This document shows, piece by piece, positions 28,414 through 35,846 of a DNA stretch of 64,000 nucleotides. Position numbers and translations under genes: made by a program. Each line of letters begins with the position of its first letter. Within the stretch, counting starts at the first letter, position 1. This stretch comes from Flavicella marina. GTDB lineage: Bacteria; Bacteroidota; Bacteroidia; Flavobacteriales; Flavobacteriaceae. The DNA is taken from NCBI RefSeq assembly GCF_009193215.1, contig NZ_VYVA01000001.1, positions 682,001 to 746,000 on the forward strand. The letters run 5' to 3'. The notes under the pieces were generated by a model that was given only the letters and a program-made list of their open reading frames with translations, had not been told where the DNA came from and ran no database searches.

Positions 28414-29433
28414 ATGCAGAAGAAACTCATTTACATAATTCTAGTGATCTGCTTCAGCTTTGTTAGTTGTGGTGAAGATAAAACTCAAGATAAAATCTCG
28501 GTTCATAAGAGATCTATCCTTGTTAACAACCAACCATATAGTATCAGAGGTATTTGCTATCATCCTGTTTCTAAAGGCGAAGACAGCAGAAGTTTTTCCA
28601 ATTTAGAGACCGATTTAAAACTCATGAAAGAAGCACACATCAATACAATACGTGTGTACCAACCTATTCATGACAAGACAGTTTTAGATAAGATTCATCA
28701 AGCCAATATGAAAATCATCATTGGATTTGGATACAACCAAAATGGCAATTATGATATACTTTCAGGAAGCTTTTTACAGTATATAGAAAAATTTAAAACC
28801 CATCCTGCAATCTTGATGTGGGAACTTGGCAATGAATACAACTATCATCCTGAATGGTTCGATGGGGCTATAAAAAACTGGTATAACGCGATGAACAATG
28901 CTGCGTATGAAATAAAAAAAATCGATCAAACGCATCCTGTCACAACTGCCCATGGCGAATTACCAGATGCTTTGGCATTGGAGTTGTCGCCAAGTATTGA
29001 TGTTTGGGGCATGAATGTATACCGTTGGGATAACCCAGAAAAATTATTCTCTGAATGGGAATCTATCTCTGATAAACCGATGTATTTATCGGAAGCTGGT
29101 GCTGATAGTTATATGACGATTGAAAAACTAAACTACGCTAAGGGAGTCAATGAGAAAGCACAAGCCAATGCTACTAAAAACATATTAAAAAGTGTTTTCA
29201 ACAATGAAAATATTTGTTCTGGTGTTACACTATTTGCCTTCGTGGATGAACTATGGAAAGCGGGTAATAACAATCAACTAGACCCAGGAGGATGGGCTCC
29301 AAATAGTAGCGGAGTCCCGTATGACGGTACACCAAATGAAGAATATTGGGGTATTGTTACAATTGAAAGGTCACCGAAACAAGCCTATTACATCGTAAAA
29401 GAAAAATACCATACAGTTTCTAAAAATCATTAA
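28414..29433 (+). CDS. Clan GH-A putative glycosidase or glucanosyltransferase, lipoprotein
   Basis: A 339-residue lipoprotein (FSFVSCGED; Cys19) made of a single TIM barrel. The start SILVNNQPYSIRGICYHPVSKG resembles GH2 and GH72 barrels. Candidate acid/base is Glu141 in WELGNEYNYH and candidate nucleophile Glu227 in MYLSEAGADSY. It lacks extra domains. The general look is close to GH2 barrels, yet the size and the lack of N-terminal modules also recall GH72 beta-1,3-glucanosyltransferases. I cannot choose between them. It is cotranscribed with GH17 upstream (5-base gap) and a GPH symporter downstream (32-base gap), which supports a glucan substrate. Confidence 0.65.
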   Translation: MQKKLIYIILVICFSFVSCGEDKTQDKISVHKRSILVNNQPYSIRGICYHPVSKGEDSRSFSNLETDLKLMKEAHINTIRVYQPIHDKTVLDKIHQANMKIIIGFGYNQNGNYDILSGSFLQYIEKFKTHPAILMWELGNEYNYHPEWFDGAIKNWYNAMNNAAYEIKKIDQTHPVTTAHGELPDALALELSPSIDVWGMNVYRWDNPEKLFSEWESISDKPMYLSEAGADSYMTIEKLNYAKGVNEKAQANATKNILKSVFNNENICSGVTLFAFVDELWKAGNNNQLDPGGWAPNSSGVPYDGTPNEEYWGIVTIERSPKQAYYIVKEKYHTVSKNH

Positions 29434-29465
29434 CCACGATTTTTAACATAACCTAAACTACACTT

Positions 29466-30896
29466 ATGAAAAAACCAACAACAGCACCCGAAGATATTGT
29501 ACCAATTGGACAAAAAGTTGCCTTTGGAGCGGGTCATCTAGTATTAAACTTACTACCTGGGTCTCTTGCTATTTTTATGTTCTTTCTTCTAACTGCCTTC
29601 GGTATGGATCCATTTTTAGCAGGTCTCTTGGGAGGACTTCCTAGGATATTTGATGCAATTACAGATCCTATCATGGGTTTTATTTCTGACAACACAAAAT
29701 CAAAATGGGGACGCAGAAGACCTTATATTTTTATAGGAGCCATTGCTAGTGGAGTTCTTTTTGCTGTTCTGTGGCAACTAGACCCTGAAAATTCACAAAT
29801 GTTCAACTTTTGGTATTTCTTAATTTTGTCTATGGTGTTTTTAATCGGAAATACCATGTTTGCCACACCCTTAATCGGACTTGGTTATGAGATGACTTCT
29901 GACTATAACGAAAGGACTAGATTGATGGCATTTTCTCAGATCATTGGTCAAATCGCTTGGATGATTGTTCCTTGGTTTTGGGTATTAATTGCGAATCCAA
30001 ACATATTCGAAACACAAGCCATCGGAGTTCAAAAACTATCCGTTATCGTGGGTTCTATTTGTATCGTTCTTGGATTGCTACCTGCTTTATTTTGCAAAGG
30101 AATTGATTCCGCACATATGGAAAACAGAAAGAAAATAACATTCAAAACCATGTTTTCTAACGTTAAAGATTTGTTTCAAGGTATCGTTCAAGTATCGAAA
30201 AACAAACCTTTCATGAAACTCTGTGGTGCTACCTTTTTAGTTTTCAATGGATTTCAATTGGTTGCCTCTTTCAGTTTTTTCATCATTGTATTCTTTATGT
30301 TTAACGGTGACTATGGGTTGGCTGGTACTTGGCCTGCTTGGTTTTCAACTGTAATGGCGTTTGTTACTGCTTTTCTTGTAATACCGGTAGTTTCTTGGAT
30401 GTCTAATAAATTTGGAAAACGAAAAGCATTTATATACTCAACACTAATTTCAATTGTTGGATATATTCTAAAATGGTGGGGGTTCGATCCTGATATGCCT
30501 TGGTTACTGTTTATGCCAATCCCTTTCATATCTTTTGGTATTGGAGGTCTATTTACCTTAATGATGAGTATGACTGCCGATGTTTGCGATTTAGACGAAC
30601 TAGAGAATGGAATGCCTAGAAAGGAAGGTACTTTTGGTGCGATATATTGGTGGATGGTAAAACTTGGACAAGCCTTAGCCTTGGTGTTAGGTGGTTTGGT
30701 CTTAAAGATTGTAGGGTTTGATCAAAATGCAGCCATGCAAACAGCAGAAACCTTGACCAAGTTAAGACTTGCAGATATCATTATTCCTGCAATAACAGCT
30801 GCTCTAGCTGTTTGGGTAATGTGGAGTTATAGTTTAGATGAAAAAAGAGCAAGAGAAATTAAAGAAGTATTAGTAAAGCGTAGAGGAAAATTATAA
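29466..30896 (+). CDS. GPH-family (MelB-like) sugar:cation symporter
   Basis: A 476-residue inner-membrane transporter of the glycoside-pentoside-hexuronide family. It shows about twelve membrane helices, the RIFDAITDPIMGFISDNTKSKWGRRRPYI block typical of MelB-like proteins, and SMTADVCDLDELENGMPRKEG in the second half. These carriers move di- and oligosaccharides or glycosides with Na+ or H+. Together with the sugar porter at 20825-22339 the locus has two unrelated inner-membrane carriers, possibly one for glucose and one for gluco-oligosaccharides that feed the phosphorylase. It ends the plus-strand gene row at a two-way terminator. Confidence 0.9.
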   Translation: MKKPTTAPEDIVPIGQKVAFGAGHLVLNLLPGSLAIFMFFLLTAFGMDPFLAGLLGGLPRIFDAITDPIMGFISDNTKSKWGRRRPYIFIGAIASGVLFAVLWQLDPENSQMFNFWYFLILSMVFLIGNTMFATPLIGLGYEMTSDYNERTRLMAFSQIIGQIAWMIVPWFWVLIANPNIFETQAIGVQKLSVIVGSICIVLGLLPALFCKGIDSAHMENRKKITFKTMFSNVKDLFQGIVQVSKNKPFMKLCGATFLVFNGFQLVASFSFFIIVFFMFNGDYGLAGTWPAWFSTVMAFVTAFLVIPVVSWMSNKFGKRKAFIYSTLISIVGYILKWWGFDPDMPWLLFMPIPFISFGIGGLFTLMMSMTADVCDLDELENGMPRKEGTFGAIYWWMVKLGQALALVLGGLVLKIVGFDQNAAMQTAETLTKLRLADIIIPAITAALAVWVMWSYSLDEKRAREIKEVLVKRRGKL

Positions 30897-30916
30897 TAAA
30901 CCTAGTATTCATAAAT

Positions 30917-30954
30917 AAAAAAACACCCCATTTTTTCAAATGAGGTGTTTTTTT
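30917..30954. terminator. Bidirectional terminator at end of the glucan operon
   Basis: A-tract, ACACC, one mismatch, then CATTT, a 4-base loop (TTTC), AAATG and GGTGT followed by a T-tract: a 17-position stem with one mismatch, flanked by A and T runs on both strands. It separates the symporter from the convergent GH17. Confidence 0.88.
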
Positions 30955-30961
30955 ATTTTGT

Positions 30962-31846
30962 CTAAAATTTTAAGTTTTCATCTTTATCCCATAATCCCCA
31001 GTACGCTCCTACATCACCTTCGGCTCCAGTTTTCCATGACTCATCGAATGAAGAAAAATAAAACAAATCAATATCCTCTTCAGCTGACCATTTTTGGGCA
31101 TTTATAAAATATTTAATAGCATTTTCATAAGAAGGTACCGCACCATGAAAGGTTTGCCCTTTATTTGTCCAACCTGTCTCCGATACAATTACCTTTTTCC
31201 CATTTGCTGCTTTTACAGCTCTTGCATACATTTCTTTCATGTAAAGCAATGAGTATTCCATACTACATCCTTCCCAATAAGGGTAACAATTGGCAAAAAT
31301 AACATCACAAGCATCTGTTATTCTAGGTTTCTGCTCAAACTCATAATAGGCATCAACATAGCCCACAGGAACATCTGGTATTGCATTTTTTACTTGATGA
31401 ATAAAAGCAAGTAATTCCTCTTCCTCAAGATCTCCTCTATACAAAACCTCATTACCTACTGCCGCTAAATCTACATGGCCTTCATTAGCAATCGTGATAA
31501 GATTCTCTATTTCTTTTTTGTTTATTTCTGGATCATCACCAAGCCAAGCACCCACCATCGTTTTCATTCCTAATTCATGTGCAATTTCTGGAATCATTTC
31601 ATTTCCATCTGTACACGAAAAAGATCGAATCCATTTCGTATACGGTTTTATTATTTCTAACCTTCTACGAATCTGAGCTTCCGTAAGAATATCACCTGGT
31701 TGCTGTCCTTCCTCATAGGGGCTGAAGCACAAACCATGCATTCCTTTGTTCAATACTTTTTTAAACAAAAGCTCTAATTCTTCCTTTGATTTATTTGATG
31801 TTTCGATTCCTGTCAAAGACATCATTTTTTCATACCTAACTGACAT
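30962..31846 (-). CDS. Cytosolic GH17-like beta-1,3-glucanase
   Basis: A 294-residue GH17 protein with no signal peptide or lipobox, so probably cytoplasmic. Acid/base is in AVGNEVLYRGDL (Glu133) and the nucleophile in VSETGWTNKG (Glu223); the terminal strand reads FYFSSFDESWKTGAEGD. It is about 130 residues shorter than the lipoprotein GH17 in this locus and starts directly with the barrel. It could hydrolyse imported laminari-oligosaccharides, producing short products for the phosphorylase or GH3, or it could make or turn over an internal glucan. It is transcribed towards the operon and so is under separate control, although it is plainly part of the glucan theme. Confidence 0.85.
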   Translation of the reverse strand: MSVRYEKMMSLTGIETSNKSKEELELLFKKVLNKGMHGLCFSPYEEGQQPGDILTEAQIRRRLEIIKPYTKWIRSFSCTDGNEMIPEIAHELGMKTMVGAWLGDDPEINKKEIENLITIANEGHVDLAAVGNEVLYRGDLEEEELLAFIHQVKNAIPDVPVGYVDAYYEFEQKPRITDACDVIFANCYPYWEGCSMEYSLLYMKEMYARAVKAANGKKVIVSETGWTNKGQTFHGAVPSYENAIKYFINAQKWSAEEDIDLFYFSSFDESWKTGAEGDVGAYWGLWDKDENLKF

Positions 31847-31991
31847 ATTTCTGTTTTTAGTTTGATTAGTGAAATTCGTCGATTTCTCAACAAAATTTAG
31901 ATATGCAAGTTACCATAGTAGCTACTTAGAGAACTAGATTTACCCTATACAAACACTTAACATAATTTTAAAAATAACTATACAAAAAAAA
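31847..31991. other. Intergenic, no gene seen
   Basis: This AT-rich stretch between the cytosolic GH17 start and the GH86 terminator should contain the GH17 promoter, but I find no exact TAnnTTTG. No reading frame, repeat or RNA gene is evident. Confidence 0.4.
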
Positions 31992-32011
31992 GTCAGTGAT
32001 TTCTCACTGAC
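31984..32011 (-). terminator. Terminator after the larger GH86 gene
   Basis: On the minus strand GTCAGTGA and TCACTGAC form a perfect 8-bp stem with a GAAA tetraloop, followed by eight T. It lies 20 bases past the GH86 stop. Confidence 0.9.
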
Positions 32012-32030
32012 CTTCCAATATAAAATACAA

Positions 32031-35000
32031 TTATTTACTAGTAATCTTTATGATTTTTTGATTTTCATTACCTGTTAGTTTTAAATAATATATTCCTGAC
32101 ACTAAACTATATTCTTGTGTATGTATTTCTAAATTCGTTTTACCTGCTATCGAGGCAGTTAATCGTACTCGACCATGTATATCTATTAATGATACTTTTT
32201 CGAATAAATGTTCTTGTTCTAAAGAAACATGAATCACATCTGTAAAGGGATTCGGAAAAACTTTTGTTTCATTCAAGATAGCAGAAGTTTCTTCAGAAAT
32301 CAGTTGTTTTCCAACGTTTTTAGCTGAAGAATTTACAGATACTCCATTTTGAGTACAAGCATCTATATTTGATGTCCAATTTGTACCAACAGGTCTGATA
32401 CTTGCTTTCCATAAATAATTATTTGCTACCACAGGAGCATTCGTAACATTTACATTTATTGTTGCTACACCTGTTCCTGAATTAACGGTAGTTGAACCAT
32501 AACCTAACCATCCTGAATTCCAAAGCTCAACCACAACATCTCTAGTTTGCGTTGCTGAGTATGGAAGATCAACGGTGTATGAAGTACTTGAGCCAATAAC
32601 ACTTGGCATATTTCCACATAAAACTGCATCAGTATTACCTTCAATAACAGCAACATTCGTCATACTGTTATCTGATGCTATTGCGGTAGTCCAATCTCCT
32701 CCGACAGGTCTAATACTTGACTTCCACCTATAGTCTGTACCAACCGCTGGCACGTTAGATAACGGAACACTTATGTTAGTTGTTCCACTTCCTGCTGGAA
32801 CCGTTTTGGTAGCTTGACCAAGCCATCCTGAATCCCAAAATTCAACAACAAGATCTCTCGATTGAGATGCCTGATATGTTACTGCTATTGTATAAGTGTT
32901 CGACGGATTTATGGCGAAAGGAGCTTCTAAATCAATTGTATCTACTGACGGAATCGCAGCTACCGAAACCCCAGTAATGCTATTATCCGTAGCCAAACTT
33001 GTAGTCCAATCTCCTCCAACAGGTCTGATACTTGATTTCCAACTATACCCAGATCCAATTATAGTTGGAGTCGCTAAATTAATGGTAACATCTGTAACTC
33101 CTGTACCTTGGGGTACCGTAACTGTTGCTTGTCCCAACCAACCTGAATTCCAAAGTTCAACCACAACATCTCTAGACTGAGAAGCTTCATAAGCCACACT
33201 TACGGTGTAAGTACTAGCAGGTGCAATTGTCGTTGGAGCTGTTAAGTTTATAGTATTGACTGCCGCAGCCTGAAGTGTCAGATTAATATTTGCCAAATTT
33301 ATCCCAGCAGCTTCTGTATTTACTCTCAATACCTGTTCTCCAGCTACTAGAGAAACTGACTTTGTTACATTGGAATAGGTTGTCCAATTTCCAGTAGCAG
33401 GTAATGCCATACTTCCTGTTTTATTTATCCCATCAAAAGAAATGTTTACATTTCCTCCGTTATTTGGAGCTGAATATCTCAAATCTAACAAATACTGTCC
33501 CTCAGTGGCTACATTTACAGTATATTCCTGCCATTCACCAGCTACTGTCCATCCCACAACGGTATCTCCGTCACCAGATCCTAAATCTACTTTTTCATTA
33601 GTACGATATAAACCCCCTGAATTTCCATTCGTAGTATCGTGATAAGCAACTCCTTCTCCTCCATTATCATAATTTTTAAGCAAAATGGAACCCGGAACAG
33701 CATGAGGAACACCATTAGGATAAGCGGTTTGATCGGTAATCACAGCCGTATCGTATTTTTCTACTTGTAAAATAAGTGATGACACATGTCCTCCGTTATC
33801 TGAAAAAGTAACACTAACTGTGTTATTCGCTTGAATTAAATTCATAGGAACAGGTATTTCAATAGTTCCAAAGAAATCACTTCTGGTACTTTGATCGTAA
33901 CCTTTCCAATTATTAGGCACGGCAACTACAGTTCCGTTTACTTTAACCACGGGAGATTTAGACATCTCATGTTTTCTACCTATTGACATTCGCAATGTGG
34001 CTTTACCCGTACCTGTTTCAACACCATTAAATGAAAAATCCATCTGATTACCATTTGTAATCGCTTGTAAATATTTTGACGTATAATATTTTTTACTTCT
34101 TATCGCATTATCAAAAGCTATATTATTAGAAAATGTATACTCCAATGTTACTGTTTCACCTCCAATTAATGTCATACTTGACGGTGCTGATGTTTCTAGT
34201 GTATTAGTAAAAACTGGATTTTGACTATCATAAACCTTCAGCTTTTTTACCCTTACATTTTGAAAACCTGAAAAAGCATCATCGAAATTCAATTGAATTG
34301 TTTTATTGGATGTATCTAAGTTATTTAAGGCAACATACATTTTTTTACCATCAACAAATGCTTGCGCTTGAATATCTGGATTATCAGAGTTTACTGCGAC
34401 ACGCTTTCCTTTAAACTCTTTCCATAAATCATAAAAATAAATTTTAGGTGTATAGGTCCAACCAGAAGGAGTTGCACCTCCTAAATTTGTTGGTCGTAAC
34501 AAAACTGCTCCATACGGTTGATAATTATTTGCTGCAGTTAAATGCCATGTTGATTTATCAGTTGCAAAGGGAATTGAAATTGCCATTTTGTCCTCTCTTT
34601 CTAATAGATTAAACAAAATATTGTTAAATGATTTCACCGTCTGTGCACTTTCTGTATCAGAATAAGTAGATCCATAACCGCTTGCAATACCACCATATTC
34701 TGTAATCGCATGATCTTTAACTGTACCTAATTTGATATAACTGTAAGCTTCTATCAAATCTAATATAGCTTCTGAATTACTCCCTGATCTAAAGTTATCT
34801 TGGCCTGTTACATTGATACCATCGTACAGATGCACTGAGAAGGCATCCATATTTGCACCAGCTTTATCAATAAACATTTTCATTCGATTGTTCCAATGTC
34901 CAAAATCCCATAATTCCATCGATGGCCATGCGCTCGCATAACCAATAATTTTCATGTTAGCTAATTCTGGTGCTTGGTGCATTTTTTTTCCTATTTCTGA

Positions 35001-35549
35001 AAACCATTCAGCCATCCGTATTCTCATAAGATTTCCATCAGGTTGCTGCGCGGCAAATTCGGCATCATCAGAATGGACGAAGGGTTCGTTCATAGGTTCA
35101 AAAAACTCAGGCCTTCCCGCGTCGTTCACAAAATCTTTCCAATATTCTACTGCCCAATTGGCAGCGGCAACTTTATCTAAATCATACCTTATAACACTTT
35201 TTGGATGTTCAGTTGAAATAAATCGAGACACATTACGAACTTCTGTACCTCCAGTTTTATAAGCAGGATAATTACCAACTGTACCCGTTTGATTGTTAGC
35301 ATAAGAATATGGTCCCCAGAATCCTCTACCTCTACTCACATTATACGTTGAGTAAAAATTGTTCATTTCTGGATCTGAAGTTGTACTTGAGTGAATCGTA
35401 AAGTACTTTGTTCTATCTAATTCAGAGGTACTACCTAAAAATCTTTGAACACTTTGATCAATTGTTACAGTTTGCGAAAAAACTGATAATGGCAATAATC
35501 CCATTATCATAAAAAACAGCAGTTTTTTAATTGGTTGTTGTTTGTTCAT
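32031..35549 (-). CDS. GH86 beta-agarase/porphyranase-type enzyme with CBM6-like domain, triple C-terminal module and T9SS tail
   Basis: An 1172-residue secreted enzyme. A signal peptide (1-26, ending VFSQ) precedes the GH86 barrel with acid/base Glu155 (FFEPMNEPF) and nucleophile Glu284 (HAITEYGG), then the two family beta-sandwich domains (to about 610). A CBM6-like module follows (about 625-755; GEWQEYTVNVATEGQYLLDL). Three copies of a roughly 100-residue module come next, beginning near 775, 886 and 991, each with SRD-VVE-W-SGWLG and SIRPVG--WT. A type IX secretion sorting domain ends the protein (about 1100-1172; VFPNPFTDVIHV to KIIKITSK). GH86 enzymes cut agarose or porphyran of red algae. 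The paralogue upstream lacks the triple module. The specificity of this copy is unknown. Confidence 0.88.
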   Translation of the reverse strand: MNKQQPIKKLLFFMIMGLLPLSVFSQTVTIDQSVQRFLGSTSELDRTKYFTIHSSTTSDPEMNNFYSTYNVSRGRGFWGPYSYANNQTGTVGNYPAYKTGGTEVRNVSRFISTEHPKSVIRYDLDKVAAANWAVEYWKDFVNDAGRPEFFEPMNEPFVHSDDAEFAAQQPDGNLMRIRMAEWFSEIGKKMHQAPELANMKIIGYASAWPSMELWDFGHWNNRMKMFIDKAGANMDAFSVHLYDGINVTGQDNFRSGSNSEAILDLIEAYSYIKLGTVKDHAITEYGGIASGYGSTYSDTESAQTVKSFNNILFNLLEREDKMAISIPFATDKSTWHLTAANNYQPYGAVLLRPTNLGGATPSGWTYTPKIYFYDLWKEFKGKRVAVNSDNPDIQAQAFVDGKKMYVALNNLDTSNKTIQLNFDDAFSGFQNVRVKKLKVYDSQNPVFTNTLETSAPSSMTLIGGETVTLEYTFSNNIAFDNAIRSKKYYTSKYLQAITNGNQMDFSFNGVETGTGKATLRMSIGRKHEMSKSPVVKVNGTVVAVPNNWKGYDQSTRSDFFGTIEIPVPMNLIQANNTVSVTFSDNGGHVSSLILQVEKYDTAVITDQTAYPNGVPHAVPGSILLKNYDNGGEGVAYHDTTNGNSGGLYRTNEKVDLGSGDGDTVVGWTVAGEWQEYTVNVATEGQYLLDLRYSAPNNGGNVNISFDGINKTGSMALPATGNWTTYSNVTKSVSLVAGEQVLRVNTEAAGINLANINLTLQAAAVNTINLTAPTTIAPASTYTVSVAYEASQSRDVVVELWNSGWLGQATVTVPQGTGVTDVTINLATPTIIGSGYSWKSSIRPVGGDWTTSLATDNSITGVSVAAIPSVDTIDLEAPFAINPSNTYTIAVTYQASQSRDLVVEFWDSGWLGQATKTVPAGSGTTNISVPLSNVPAVGTDYRWKSSIRPVGGDWTTAIASDNSMTNVAVIEGNTDAVLCGNMPSVIGSSTSYTVDLPYSATQTRDVVVELWNSGWLGYGSTTVNSGTGVATINVNVTNAPVVANNYLWKASIRPVGTNWTSNIDACTQNGVSVNSSAKNVGKQLISEETSAILNETKVFPNPFTDVIHVSLEQEHLFEKVSLIDIHGRVRLTASIAGKTNLEIHTQEYSLVSGIYYLKLTGNENQKIIKITSK

Positions 35550-35846
35550 TTTAGTTTGAGTTTAGTTTTGGTTGACACTTTTCTTCTAAAAAATGCCTCA
35601 TACAATTTACCTTACAAGACAAAACAACTCCCAAACAAATGGTTTTCAATACAACTCATATGATTTGTGCGTATTTCTGCAAACTAAAAAAACTACTTGA
35701 TGTCATATTCTCATTGACAAGACAAGTAGTTTTTCATTTTAAATTCTAAATAGGAAACAACTCAAATAAGACATTTGTTTTCCCTGATTTTATGGATAAA
35801 CCCCTAGAATTATGGAGTTTGATTTATTTCTTTATACAATAAATGG
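35550..35846. other. Intergenic region between the two GH86 genes
   Basis: 297 bases with no gene. The left part (to about 35685) must hold the promoter of the larger GH86, since a terminator-like hairpin at 35688-35734 blocks read-through. No exact TAnnTTTG is present on the minus strand. The remainder up to 35846 is the 3' end of the smaller GH86 transcript. Confidence 0.4.
35686..35734 (-). terminator. Terminator-like inverted repeat between GH86 genes
   Basis: A perfect 12-bp inverted repeat AAAAACTACTTG (35688-35699) / CAAGTAGTTTTT (35723-35734). The 23 bases between them contain an inner TGTCA / TGACA pair, so the stem can extend with a bulge. On the minus strand it ends in seven T. 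It lies 113 bases past the stop of the 846-residue GH86. Confidence 0.75.

Noticed and set aside
32340-33250. CRISPR-like or non-coding DNA repeat
   Set aside because: The repeated bases encode three in-frame protein modules about 315 bases apart; there are no short repeats with spacers.
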